A stretch of DNA of 64,000 nucleotides from Campylobacterales bacterium (GCA_014859655.1 JACUTT010000006.1:1-64000), one strand, 5' to 3'; positions 40,436-49,680 are shown, counted from the stretch's first letter. Notes: generated from the sequence alone by a model not told the origin. Made by a program: numbers and translations.

Positions 40436-41731
40436 ATGACAAATAAAATGATCGCTGAACGCGATCTTAAGGTACTGTGGCATCCCTGTACACAGATGAA
40501 AGATCATGAGTTTTTGCCTATGATCCCCATCAAGTCCGGTTCGGGTGTCTGGCTGGAGGATTTTGACGGCAATCGTTATCTCGATGCGATCAGCTCCTGG
40601 TGGGTCAATCTTTTTGGCCATGTCAATCCTTATATCAGCACGAAGATCAAAGAGCAGGTCGATACGCTGGAGCATGTTATCCTGGCGGGGTTTACTCATG
40701 AGCCGGTGGTTAGGCTCTCGGAGCGTTTGATTTCTCTCGCGCCACAAGGCTTGGCACGCTGTTTCTACGCAGACAACGGCTCTTCGGCGGTAGAGGTCGC
40801 CTTGAAGATGAGCTACCATACGCATAAGAACAGAGGGGAAGAGAAGCCTCTGTTTGTATCACTAACAAACAGTTATCACGGCGAAACGCTCGGCGCGCTT
40901 TCTGTGGGAGATGTAGAGCTTTATAAACAGACCTATGCCCCTTTGCTTATCCGCTCTGTTCAGACCCCTGCTCCTTTGGATGCCAGCGAAGAGGCCGCAA
41001 GAGTTGCTGCGCGTTCGCTTGAGGTGCTTTTTGAGAAGAGAGGCAGCGAGATCTCTGCGCTTATTCTTGAGCCCCTGGTACAGGGTGCGGGATATATGCA
41101 TATGTATCATCCGCTTTATCTCAGCCTGGCAAAACAGCTATGCGAGAAGTATAATGTGCATTGTATTGCGGATGAAGTGATGGTGGGGTTCGGACGCACG
41201 GGAACGCTATTTGCCTGCGAGCAAGCGGGGATCACTCCTGATTTTCTGGTGCTCTCCAAGGGGCTGACAGGAGGGTATCTTCCTCTGTCTGTTGTGCTGA
41301 CAACGGAAGAGACTTATGCGGCATTTTACTGCGACTATGGTCAGTTCAAGGCTTTTTTGCATTCGCACTCGTATACAGGGAACGCCTTGGCTTGCGCGGC
41401 GGCAAATGCGACCTTGGATATCTTTGAGAACGAAAACATCATCGAAAAAAACAAGAAAACGGCCGCCTTTATGGCCAGGAGCCTAGAGCGTTTCAAAACG
41501 CTTGAGAATGTCAAAGAGGTGCGTCAAACAGGCATGATCGCCGCCGTTGAACTCAAAGGCTACGCGCCCGAAGAGCGTATCGGTTTGAAGATCTATGAAT
41601 ACGGACTTAAGCAAGGGGTACTGTTGCGTCCATTGGGGCATATTATCTATTTTATGCCGCCTTATATTATCAATGAAGAGGAGATGGAGCTTATGTTTGA
41701 GACCGCCTATAGCGCCATCAAAGGTGTCTGA
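40436..41731 (+). CDS. bioA: Adenosylmethionine-8-amino-7-oxononanoate aminotransferase BioA
   Basis: BioA makes 7,8-diaminopelargonate for biotin, using SAM as amino donor. This 431-residue class III aminotransferase has the N-terminal HPCTQM motif, SSWWVNLFGH, the PLP region IADEVMVGFGRTGTLFACE and the lysine motif LSKGLTGGYLP with Lys275. I chose ATG 40436 because AAAAGGG lies 5 bases before it. An ATG at 40415 would add seven residues and no ribosome site. Other biotin genes are not in the window, though biotin feeds AccD's complex. Confidence 0.94.
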   Translation: MTNKMIAERDLKVLWHPCTQMKDHEFLPMIPIKSGSGVWLEDFDGNRYLDAISSWWVNLFGHVNPYISTKIKEQVDTLEHVILAGFTHEPVVRLSERLISLAPQGLARCFYADNGSSAVEVALKMSYHTHKNRGEEKPLFVSLTNSYHGETLGALSVGDVELYKQTYAPLLIRSVQTPAPLDASEEAARVAARSLEVLFEKRGSEISALILEPLVQGAGYMHMYHPLYLSLAKQLCEKYNVHCIADEVMVGFGRTGTLFACEQAGITPDFLVLSKGLTGGYLPLSVVLTTEETYAAFYCDYGQFKAFLHSHSYTGNALACAAANATLDIFENENIIEKNKKTAAFMARSLERFKTLENVKEVRQTGMIAAVELKGYAPEERIGLKIYEYGLKQGVLLRPLGHIIYFMPPYIINEEEMELMFETAYSAIKGV

Positions 41732-41733
41732 AG

Positions 41734-41832
41734 ATGGAATTTTTTGAGGGGGACACACAGCAGATCGGTGCTGCCGTTGGGCTTTTGATTATGATGGTCT
41801 ATCTGGGCTTTCAGCTTTTTCGCAAAAAGTAG
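41734..41832 (+). CDS. 32-residue single-span membrane peptide
   Basis: An ATG three bases after the bioA stop opens a short frame: MEFFEGDTQQIGAA, a hydrophobic segment VGLLIMMVYLGFQLF, then RKK and a stop. The acidic N-terminus, single span and positive tail form a well-shaped small inner-membrane protein with the tail inside. Its position allows translational coupling to bioA. It recalls small cytochrome-oxidase accessory subunits in shape only. The short length makes it less certain than the other genes. Confidence 0.5.
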   Translation: MEFFEGDTQQIGAAVGLLIMMVYLGFQLFRKK

Positions 41833-41837
41833 GGGGT

Positions 41838-42428
41838 TTAAAATTCGAGGTTTTGGTTTTTGGTAACGGCGCCGAGCATCAGCAGGCGGCAGCTGTTCTC
41901 CAAGATAGCAAGACGTCTGGTCATGCTGTGCATATCTCTGGAGTAGGTAAATATTCCGTAGCCTTTGATAATAATAATATTTGCCTCGTTCTGGATAAAG
42001 TACTGAGGGATCTCGCTGTTTGCTCTGTCGTACCAGTCGTCAAGGTTTTTGGGATCGTAGATGTTGATACTCTTAAACTCCTGATTGCCAAAATAGTCTT
42101 TGGGTATGATAAGCGAGTGGTTGAAGGTGTAAGCCGTCGTATAAGGCGGCATGGAGAAGCTGATGAACTTCGCATCGGAGACATGGGCGTAGATCTGCGA
42201 GTGGATAGCGGTGTCTATGCTTGACTCTTTCCAGCGATAATCCCTGCTGTGGCCAAGCTCAAGCAGATCCTTCTCGCTCATCTGATGAAAAACAGCCTCT
42301 TTTTTATTGATGATAAAACGGCTGCTGTCTGTTTTGGCAGAGATAGAGCCGTGAAAGAGCCCGAAAAAGTCATTTTGAAACATTGACTGGGAGAGGACAG
42401 AGAGTTCTGTTTTGAGATGCTCGACCAT
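41838..42428 (-). CDS. Class II aldolase/adducin-fold protein lacking the metal-binding histidines
   Basis: This 196-residue protein follows the class II aldolase/adducin N-terminal fold (LSVLSQSMFQNDFFGLFHGS, SSIDTAIHSQIYAHVSDAKF, NIIIIKGYGIFTYSRDM). Active aldolases have a His-x-His pair after the second motif and a His-Gly in the last. Here these read FSM (in FISFSMPPYTT) and GYG, so all three zinc ligands are replaced. It is therefore unlikely to be an aldolase and may be structural or bind another ligand. It is convergent with the small peptide gene and divergent from rsmH. Confidence 0.8.
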   Translation of the reverse strand: MVEHLKTELSVLSQSMFQNDFFGLFHGSISAKTDSSRFIINKKEAVFHQMSEKDLLELGHSRDYRWKESSIDTAIHSQIYAHVSDAKFISFSMPPYTTAYTFNHSLIIPKDYFGNQEFKSINIYDPKNLDDWYDRANSEIPQYFIQNEANIIIIKGYGIFTYSRDMHSMTRRLAILENSCRLLMLGAVTKNQNLEF

Positions 42429-42559
42429 TGAACGCCTTCATATAAAAATGTGTGTGAGTATAGCGTATTGCAGATAAAAAGTGCAGCCATGATGCGTGAT
42501 TATTGAGAATATAAGAGCGATTCTGCTATTATAAAGAAATTTTTTAAAAGGCCGTCAGC

Positions 42560-43483
42560 TTGCAAGATATTCCCCATATACCTGTTCTCTACCGCGAAGT
42601 CGAAGAGACCTTCAAAGACATCCGCGAGGGCATCATCATCGACTGCACTATGGGGTATGCAGGGCACAGTTCGCTGATACTGGAGTCAAATCCGAATATC
42701 CGCCTTATCGGCATCGACCAGGACCAGACGGCAATCGATTTCTCCACTAAGCGTCTGGCGCCTTACAAAGAGCGTGTAGAGATCAGAAAAGGGCGCTTCT
42801 CTGAAGTAGCAAAGGCACTCTTTGCCGAACATCCCAAGGACGAGATCCGGGGCCTTTTAGCCGATATCGGTGTCTCCTCTTTGCAACTCGATGAAAAAGC
42901 GCGCGGTTTCGGTTTTGAGAGCGAGAGTCTGGACATGCGTATGGATCCAAGCCGCGACTTCAGCGCGATGGACGTGGTGAACAGCTATTCGCAAAACGAG
43001 CTGGAACGGATACTTTTCGAGTATGGCGAGATCAGAAATGCCAAAAAGCTCTCCGCCGAGATCATTGCAGCGCGGCCTCTGCATTCGGCCAAAGAGCTCT
43101 CTGCCGTGGTACGCCCCTTTGCGCCAAAAGGTAAGAAGATCCATCCGGCGACCCTTGTCTTTCAGGCGATCCGCATCGAGGTCAACAACGAGCTCGGTGA
43201 ACTTGAGGCGCTTTTGGATGCGATCGAAGAGGCCGGACTGAGCAGGGCGCGTGTGGCGATCATCTGTTTTCATTCGCTTGAAGACCGCATCGTCAAACAG
43301 CGTTTCAAGAAGTGGTCGATGTCCTGCATCTGCGATCCCCACGCGATGCGCTGTACCTGCGGGAACAATCACGCTTTGGGCAGGCTGGTCATGCGCAAGC
43401 CCTACGAGGCAAAAGCAGACGAGGTAAAACAAAACAGTCGCAGCCGATCGGCAAAGATGAGGGTCTTTGAATTTGGAGTATAG
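42560..43483 (+). CDS. rsmH: 16S rRNA (cytosine-1402 N4)-methyltransferase RsmH (MraW)
   Basis: RsmH methylates C1402 in the ribosomal P site. The 307-residue protein begins HIPVLYREV, has the SAM motif DCTMGYAGHS, the family motif LADIGVSSLQLDEKARGFGF, NELGELEALLD, and CFHSLEDRIVKQRFK. The start is TTG 42560 with AAAAGG upstream. It overlaps the FtsL-like gene by 17 bases, the usual mraW-ftsL arrangement of division clusters. Confidence 0.95.
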   Translation: MQDIPHIPVLYREVEETFKDIREGIIIDCTMGYAGHSSLILESNPNIRLIGIDQDQTAIDFSTKRLAPYKERVEIRKGRFSEVAKALFAEHPKDEIRGLLADIGVSSLQLDEKARGFGFESESLDMRMDPSRDFSAMDVVNSYSQNELERILFEYGEIRNAKKLSAEIIAARPLHSAKELSAVVRPFAPKGKKIHPATLVFQAIRIEVNNELGELEALLDAIEEAGLSRARVAIICFHSLEDRIVKQRFKKWSMSCICDPHAMRCTCGNNHALGRLVMRKPYEAKADEVKQNSRSRSAKMRVFEFGV

Positions 43484-43757
43484 CGACAAACACGATATCT
43501 TAAGCGAGATAGACACAGTCATCGGTGTCCAAAAAGAGCTGAGCTTCGGCTATCTTGTGGCTGTTTTTATGGGCGTTGCACTGATACTGCTGCTCGCCTT
43601 TCCCAAGATCTTTTTGCAAAGTAGCATCTACTATAAAAGCCGTGACATCTCCTCGCTTGAGCGCGAATACAAAAGTCTCAAAGAGGAGAGAAAGATCATC
43701 AGTAATGAGGTTGAACGCAAAAAGTTCAAGAACCAGATCCTGGACACACTATTTTAG
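43467..43757 (+). CDS. FtsL-like division protein (single-span coiled coil)
   Basis: This 96-residue protein has a short cytoplasmic N-terminus and one membrane span (about residues 27-50). A periplasmic coiled coil follows (SSLEREYKSLKEERKIISNE). Topology, size and place directly after rsmH match FtsL, whose sequence is poorly conserved. The start appears to be TTG 43467 inside rsmH. FtsL would link FtsQB to FtsWI; none of those genes is in the window. Confidence 0.7.
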   Translation: MNLEYSDKHDILSEIDTVIGVQKELSFGYLVAVFMGVALILLLAFPKIFLQSSIYYKSRDISSLEREYKSLKEERKIISNEVERKKFKNQILDTLF

Positions 43758-43770
43758 GAAATAAAAGCGC

Positions 43771-46700
43771 ATGCTAAAAAAATTCATAGAATTTGCTATA
43801 GACAAACCTCTCTTAAACCATATCTTTCTTGCCTTTATCGTCCTGCTATCCGTATTTGCCTACGTTAACATTCCCAAAGAGATCTTCCCTCCGGTTCAGA
43901 TGGACAAGGTTGTAGTCTCGGGAAGTTATGCCGGCACGAGTGCGGATATTTTAGACAAGATGGCCGTCAAGGCGATTGAGGACGAGCTTAAAAACATCAA
44001 TGCGATGCAGAGACTGCAGACGCAGGTGAAAAATGGCAGCTTCATGATCACGGCGGAGATCAAGCCCGAGGCGGACAATATCTCCGCCTTGAATGATGTC
44101 AAAGATGTGATCTCTAAGATAAAACGCGATCTTCCCTCCGACATGGACGAGCCGATAGCACACCTCTTTGAACAGTCTATCCCCCTCGTTCAGGTCTCTG
44201 TTTCTGCGCAAAAGCCTACTAATGAGCTGCTTGTTATGGCAGAAATGCTCAAGTCGGATATCTCTGCTTTTAAAGATCTCAACGAGGTGACGATCCGCGG
44301 GGATGCGGATGATGAGCTTCTGGTCAAGATCAACCTCTCCAAGATTGAAGCCTACGGGCTCAAAAGCGATGATGTTACCAGGGCACTTCAGTCGATAAGC
44401 TCCATTTTTCCTATAGGGACGATTAAAGAGAGGAATAATCACCTCTATATCAGTACAAGCAACGGCGAAAAAGAGATCGAAAAGCTCAAAAATACGCTCT
44501 TGAGCATCGGCGGAAAAAAGATCCGTCTTGAAGATGTGGCGGATGTGGCATTCACGATCTCGCAGCAGAGCGAACTGACACACTTCAACGCGCTGCCAAC
44601 GATATCGATCAATATCACCAAGTCAAAATCAGGCAGCGCCATTGTGCTTGTCAAGCAGATTCGAACACTCTTGAGCAGCTATGAGCAGAAGTATCCCGAA
44701 TTTAAGTTCAGTGTCTATTCTGATACCTCGGTGTGGATAAAAAACCGTTTGAACACGGTCTTTTCAAACATCCTTTTCGGACTCTTTCTTGTCTTTATAG
44801 CGATGATGCTCAGCGTCAACCGCGGCATCGCCTTTGTCGTGGCGCTGGGAATCCCGCTCTCGTTTATGATAGGACTGATTGTGACGGAGAAGATAGGCTA
44901 CTCCTTAAATATGCTCTCCCTTCTGGGCGGGCTGATAGCGCTGGGAATGCTGGTGGACGAGGCGATCGTTGTTGCTGAAAACATCTATCGCCATCTGGAG
45001 ATGGGAAAAGAGCGGCGAGAGGCGGCTATAGAGGGGACTCGGGAGATGTTTCCTGCCGTCTTTGCCGCGACCTTGACGACGGTATTTGCTTTTTTGCCCC
45101 TGCTGATGATGACGGGAGAGATGGGAACCTTTATCCGTATCCTGCCGATTATGATCTCTGTATTGCTTGTCTCTTCGCTTTTTGAAGCCTTCTACTTTTT
45201 GCCCCTGCACGCCAAAGATTTCCTGAGAGTACGCAAAGATGACCATGTCAGCCATGACATTTGGAATCGCTTCTATAGCGGGTACGAAAAAATGCTTCAC
45301 TTTTTGATCGAGCGAAAAAGGAGTGCCTTGGCGCTTATGCTGCTCGCCATCATAGGTTCGACCCTTCTGTTCGCGAGCATGACACGCTTCCAGCTCTTTC
45401 CCGATTTCGATGTGACCCAGGTCTTCGTCTCGGGAAAACTGGAGATCAATCATGACCTCGAAGAGTCTGAGAAGATCGTCTCGCAGCTTGAAGAGGTGAT
45501 CCTGGCCTATAAAAAAGAGGGCGAGATACTCTCGGTGACCTCCACTGTCGGCATACGCATCGATGCAAAAAACCAGGCGCAGACAGGAGAGAACCTTTTT
45601 CATATCTTCATCGACCTGGGCGAGCGTGCACCGACTAACTTTTTTGAGCGCTATATCAACCCCTATCTCTCCGTCGAGTATGATGCATCGCTCTTGACCC
45701 GCGAGCGCGAGGCGGTAGAGATCGCGGAGGATATCAAAAAACTGATGAAGCCCTTTGAACAGATGCAGGAGAATGGGGTGAACCTCTTTGATGAGCTGCG
45801 CGTGACGGTACCGGGTACGGGCGTGGTCAAAAATGACGTGGAGATCGCCCTCTCGCTCAAGAACGATGCCGAGCTTTTGGCAGGCCTGAAGCGCATCGAG
45901 GCAGAGATGGCAAGGCATGAGGGTGTCTACAATGTCGCCAATGATGCCACCGAGGGCGAACAAGAGCTGAAGCTTCACATCAACGGCTACGGGCAGAAGC
46001 TTGGGTTTACCGAAGAGATCTTGAACACGCAGCTGCGTGCTTACTATCTTCAGGGCGAGTACGGCAAGATGTTCAACGCGTCCGGCCTGGTGCGCATCCG
46101 CGTCGAGAGCGAGAAAAAAGATGATTACGACAACCTGCAGCATATATCGCTGAACATTCCCGGAACGCAAAAACGTGTGCGCCTCAAGGAGATAGCGGAT
46201 TTTGAGTTCCTGACGGCCTATGTCAGCATAGAAAAAGAGGACGGCAAACGGATTCGCTCGGTTTTTGCCTCACTACATAAAGAGAAGATCACTGCCGGCG
46301 AGCTGACAAAGATACTCTCCCCCCTGCTGCAGACCTTGAAAGAAGAGGGTTATGGGGTGGATATCAAGGGTGAGCAGCAGGAGAACGATAAAACAAAACG
46401 CGAACTTTTTCAGGCAGCGGTAGTGGCGCTGTTCTTGATCTTTATTACCCTGGTGTGGCTCTTTGACTCTTTGGTTGACTCGCTTATCATACTCTCCAAT
46501 GCCGTTTTTCTGGTCTGGTTCGGAGTCCTGGGCGGGCACATGCTGATGGGGATGAACATGACGATGCCGAGCCTTATCGGCGTAATAGGATTGGCTGGAG
46601 TTGTTGTTAATGACGGGCTTTTGATGATGCTCTTTATCAAAAAGGCTAAGAACACGGATGAGCTTGTGAAGTACGCCCGAACCCGTCTGCGCCCCATCAT

Positions 46701-46887
46701 CCTTACCTCGGTTACGACGGTTTTGGGTCTTTCTACATTGATCTTTTTCTCCTCGGGCCAGGCGATGATACTCCAGCCGATGGCGATCTCTTTGGGCTTT
46801 GGACTGGCATGGGCTACCGTACTGAACCTTCTGTATGTCCCGCTTCTGTATAGTGTGGTTAAGAAGGTGAAACCGCTAGAAGAGTGA
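43771..46887 (+). CDS. RND-family efflux permease (AcrB/hydrophobe-amphiphile type)
   Basis: This 1038-residue inner-membrane pump has the RND layout: a first span at about 12-32, a large periplasmic porter domain, five spans at about 335-475, a second porter domain and a last group of spans at about 875-1030. Motif GMLVDEAIVVAENIYRHLEM carries the proton-relay acidic residues in span 4. Partner genes for a membrane fusion protein and outer-membrane channel are absent. It follows the FtsL-like gene by 13 bases, with TAGGAAA before the ATG, and is followed by the dispersed repeat. Confidence 0.92.
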   Translation: MLKKFIEFAIDKPLLNHIFLAFIVLLSVFAYVNIPKEIFPPVQMDKVVVSGSYAGTSADILDKMAVKAIEDELKNINAMQRLQTQVKNGSFMITAEIKPEADNISALNDVKDVISKIKRDLPSDMDEPIAHLFEQSIPLVQVSVSAQKPTNELLVMAEMLKSDISAFKDLNEVTIRGDADDELLVKINLSKIEAYGLKSDDVTRALQSISSIFPIGTIKERNNHLYISTSNGEKEIEKLKNTLLSIGGKKIRLEDVADVAFTISQQSELTHFNALPTISINITKSKSGSAIVLVKQIRTLLSSYEQKYPEFKFSVYSDTSVWIKNRLNTVFSNILFGLFLVFIAMMLSVNRGIAFVVALGIPLSFMIGLIVTEKIGYSLNMLSLLGGLIALGMLVDEAIVVAENIYRHLEMGKERREAAIEGTREMFPAVFAATLTTVFAFLPLLMMTGEMGTFIRILPIMISVLLVSSLFEAFYFLPLHAKDFLRVRKDDHVSHDIWNRFYSGYEKMLHFLIERKRSALALMLLAIIGSTLLFASMTRFQLFPDFDVTQVFVSGKLEINHDLEESEKIVSQLEEVILAYKKEGEILSVTSTVGIRIDAKNQAQTGENLFHIFIDLGERAPTNFFERYINPYLSVEYDASLLTREREAVEIAEDIKKLMKPFEQMQENGVNLFDELRVTVPGTGVVKNDVEIALSLKNDAELLAGLKRIEAEMARHEGVYNVANDATEGEQELKLHINGYGQKLGFTEEILNTQLRAYYLQGEYGKMFNASGLVRIRVESEKKDDYDNLQHISLNIPGTQKRVRLKEIADFEFLTAYVSIEKEDGKRIRSVFASLHKEKITAGELTKILSPLLQTLKEEGYGVDIKGEQQENDKTKRELFQAAVVALFLIFITLVWLFDSLVDSLIILSNAVFLVWFGVLGGHMLMGMNMTMPSLIGVIGLAGVVVNDGLLMMLFIKKAKNTDELVKYARTRLRPIILTSVTTVLGLSTLIFFSSGQAMILQPMAISLGFGLAWATVLNLLYVPLLYSVVKKVKPLEE

Positions 46888-47000
46888 ATGGGGAAGAGCG
46901 GGAAGAACGGTCAGCCTCATCTTCCCCATAAGCGAAGCGAACCCATCCCCTCATAAGCAAAGCGCACCCATCCCCCCCCCCGCAAGCGAAGCGCAATTTC
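46888..47000. repeat. Dispersed intergenic repeat, copy A (three units plus C-tract)
   Basis: The whole 114-base gap between the convergent RND and hemD genes is repeat. ATGGGGAAGA (46888-46897) and its exact complement (46920-46929) form a 10-bp hairpin. Three copies of the unit follow (complement of GATGGGTGCGCTTCGCTT) at 46930-46947, 46955-46972 and 46984-47000, the last degenerate. A run of ten C lies at 46972-46981. Related copies are at 28257, 49681 and 52419. Confidence 0.7.
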
Positions 47001-47001
47001 T

Positions 47002-47910
47002 CTACCGGCACAACTCCAGTTCCACGGCCTTGTTGATGCACGCCTCTATGGAGGTGGTATCGGCGATATGGGGTTTTATCTCCGGGGGGAGGTGTTTTGC
47101 CGTAGTTTCGCCTATGCAGATCGCACGGTAGCTCTTCTGCCAGGGGTAGTGCTCTAAAAAACATGCGATAGCAGAGGGGGAAGAAAATACGATATAGGAG
47201 TTTTTGGGCAGTTTCTGGATCTTCGGCTCTGGGTCGCAAATATTTTCATAAACGATCATCTCAGCACAGCTCACACCGCCTTCTTTGAGTATGGAAACTA
47301 TGTCGGAGACAACTTTTTTGCCTCTGACGTAGAGTACTTTTTTGCCCTGAAGCTCTTGAATTAACTCATAGCCAAAGGCATTACCATGCTTTTTAACACC
47401 GACAAACTTTAAATTCCCGCCCAGTTTTTTAATTGTTTTTGCTGTTTGAGGAGCAATGGCGTACGCGGGTACTTTTTTCCATGCGCTGTTAAAAGAGTGC
47501 AGGGCGAAGACAGCGTTTTTTGAGGTAAAGACCAGCGCATCATAGGCTGAAAGATCAACATCACTTTTGAGATGCTCTAGTTTAAAAAGTGGCAGGTTCT
47601 TGGCCCGCTTGACCGTGGTGTCATTAAGCAGATAGATGTTCATTTTCTTTATCTTTAGGGCGGCGAGGAGCGAATAGAAGGCTTTGGCGACAAAGCCCTT
47701 GCCTTCATTGGTCTTAAGTACAAGGATGCTCTTGTCTTTTTGAACCTCATAACTGAACTTGTTAAGACTGAGTTCATAGGTCAACTTGATCAGTTCATCG
47801 TAGCGTTGTTGCGCAGTATAGGAAAGATCGGGCACAAAGGCGTGCCTGTTGGAATCCCATTCGTAAAAAAGAAGATGCAGTTTGTCGATGATTTTGCAAA
47901 ATTTGTTCAT
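47002..47910 (-). CDS. hemD: Uroporphyrinogen-III synthase HemD with N-terminal extension
   Basis: HemD cyclises hydroxymethylbilane made by HemC (58484). From Met90 (MNIYLLNDTTVKRAKNLPLF), residues 90-302 form a typical two-lobed HemD: YDALVFTSKNAVFAL, YAIAPQTAKTIKKLG, GKKVLYVRGKK, YIVFSSPSAIACF and CIGETTAKHL. The first 89 residues, helical and with no recognised domain, are unusual. The true start could be ATG at 47643 (residue 90), but neither start has a strong ribosome site, so the extension is left in. It lies 91 bases after nhaA on the same strand. Confidence 0.8.
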   Translation of the reverse strand: MNKFCKIIDKLHLLFYEWDSNRHAFVPDLSYTAQQRYDELIKLTYELSLNKFSYEVQKDKSILVLKTNEGKGFVAKAFYSLLAALKIKKMNIYLLNDTTVKRAKNLPLFKLEHLKSDVDLSAYDALVFTSKNAVFALHSFNSAWKKVPAYAIAPQTAKTIKKLGGNLKFVGVKKHGNAFGYELIQELQGKKVLYVRGKKVVSDIVSILKEGGVSCAEMIVYENICDPEPKIQKLPKNSYIVFSSPSAIACFLEHYPWQKSYRAICIGETTAKHLPPEIKPHIADTTSIEACINKAVELELCR

Positions 47911-48001
47911 GTCTTATTTTACCAACTGTATGTGAAATATATGAATAAAAAATTGTTTTTTTGGCGCAGTCTCTCTCTGTTCCCCCTGCAAACAGCAAAG
48001 A

Positions 48002-49339
48002 CTACTCCTCTATGATCTCTTTGGAGGTAAATCTAAGCCATAAAAATCCAATTATTCCCGCGAGCAGAGAAGCGCTCAAGATTCCGACCTTGGCTTCAAA
48101 GATAGCAGCGCTGTCTCCCGCAAAGGCCAGTTCTGCCACAAATATCGACATTGTAAAGCCGATGCCGCCCAAAAAGGCCACGCCGAATATTTGACTCATG
48201 GTGCTGTTCTCGGGAAGTCTGGCGATGCCAAGTTTGATGGCGAGCCAAGCGACCCCGGCAATGCCCAGTACCTTTCCAAGTATCAGACCCAGGATGATCC
48301 CCAAAGAGATAGGCGTTGCAATAGTGTCGCCGATAGAGGAGAAGTCTATACTGATTCCTGCATTGGCAAGAGCAAAGAGCGGTATCACGATCAGTGCCAC
48401 GGGAAGGTGCATCGAGTGTTCAAGCTTGGCAGCCGGAGAGGTGACGGCATCGACCTTGTCTTTGATGTTCTGCAGTATCGCCTTTTGGTTTTCATCGAGT
48501 TTTCCGGCAGGGTCCGTGTGGCTGTCATAGGAGAGCAGCAGAAGCTTTGCCCGTTGGGAAAAACTTACGGAGGTGAGTTTGGGCTGGGTAGGAATGGCCA
48601 TGGCGGCGATAACACCAGCTATGGTCGCATGAACGCCTGAGAGAAGCATAAAGTACCACATAATCCCCCCGACGATAAAATAGGCCAGGGTGCTGTGGAT
48701 GCCGAAACGGTTGAAAGCGACCATGACTAGAAATGTCGCTAGCGCCATCAGGAGATAGGAAAGCTCGATCTGTTCCGTGTAAAAAACAGCGATGACCAGA
48801 ACCGCTCCGAGGTCGTCGACGATAGCCAGCGCTACCAAAAAGGTCACCAGAGCCGTAGAGACTCTTTTTCCCAGCAGAACCAGGGCGCTGATCGCAAAGG
48901 CGATGTCCGTTGCCATAGGAATACCCCAGCCCTGTGCAGCTTCTGTACCGTTATTGACGCCGAGATAGATCAAGGCAGGCAGTACCATCCCGCCGATTGC
49001 AGCGAGGATGGGAAGCATCGCAACCTTGATGTTGGAAAGCTCGCCGACGAGGATCTCTCTTTTGATCTCAAGCCCTACGATAAAGAAAAACATAGCCATC
49101 AGTCCGTCGTTGATCCAGTGGTGCAGGGAGTGGGAGAGACTCCACTCGCCAAGGGAGACGCTCGCCTTAGCGTGAAAGAGGTCAACATAGGTCTGGGCAA
49201 GGGGCGAGTTCGCCAAAAGAAGGGCAATAACCGTCGTCAGTATAAGGATAAGCCCCGTAGTCGTCTGGGCATGTATAAAACGCTCAAAGGGTGTCGCTAT
49301 TTTGTCAAATGTTTTTTCCCATGGTGCGTAGAGTCTCAT
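48002..49339 (-). CDS. nhaA: Na+/H+ antiporter NhaA
   Basis: This 445-residue inner-membrane antiporter has about 12 hydrophobic segments. It carries the conserved MFFFIVGLEIKREILVGEL, the ion-binding region MATDIAFAISALVLLGKRV and the aspartate pair in LAIVDDLGAVLVIAVFYT, followed by the pH-sensing helix region near FLGGIGFTMSIFVAELAF. It exports sodium in exchange for protons, fitting a saline habitat. A hydrophilic loop around residue 245-290 is longer than in E. coli NhaA. Confidence 0.94.
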   Translation of the reverse strand: MRLYAPWEKTFDKIATPFERFIHAQTTTGLILILTTVIALLLANSPLAQTYVDLFHAKASVSLGEWSLSHSLHHWINDGLMAMFFFIVGLEIKREILVGELSNIKVAMLPILAAIGGMVLPALIYLGVNNGTEAAQGWGIPMATDIAFAISALVLLGKRVSTALVTFLVALAIVDDLGAVLVIAVFYTEQIELSYLLMALATFLVMVAFNRFGIHSTLAYFIVGGIMWYFMLLSGVHATIAGVIAAMAIPTQPKLTSVSFSQRAKLLLLSYDSHTDPAGKLDENQKAILQNIKDKVDAVTSPAAKLEHSMHLPVALIVIPLFALANAGISIDFSSIGDTIATPISLGIILGLILGKVLGIAGVAWLAIKLGIARLPENSTMSQIFGVAFLGGIGFTMSIFVAELAFAGDSAAIFEAKVGILSASLLAGIIGFLWLRFTSKEIIEE

Positions 49340-49600
49340 ATATCGCCTTTTAGAAGAATTGCGTGCATCATATCAAAAAGGTGCTTTCGTGTTCCCGATA
49401 TCCGCTCCTGCGGACATAAGATTAATATTATTTTCAGAGGGGCACTTAAGCCCCCGATCCATGCCAAAGAGGTGATAGAAATACAAAACAGGGCCTGCTA
49501 TCAGTACTACATTGAAACAAAAGTGATCAAGAGGATCATGAAAGGCACTGCATGAAGGTATCTATGAGTTTATAGAATAATTTAAATAGATGTGTGAATA
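49340..49600. other. Spacer upstream of nhaA, possible gene remnant
   Basis: No intact gene is seen. A plus-strand frame ending at 49555 reads GALKPPIHAKEVIEIQNRAC and then YQYYIETKVIKRIMKGTA, which looks like the end of a real protein. However, it has no start codon in the spacer and runs back into the antisense of nhaA. It may be a leftover of a deleted gene. Confidence 0.3.
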
Positions 49601-49680
49601 GGGTAGAAAAAAAGGGTGGGTACTTTGCTGATAGTGAAGAGCCTTGCGATTGACTCAAACAGAACCCAAAAAAAGTCCAT

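Noticed and set aside
44905-46170. 421-codon open frame on the minus strand
   Set aside because: It lies opposite the RND permease gene and has no recognisable domain.
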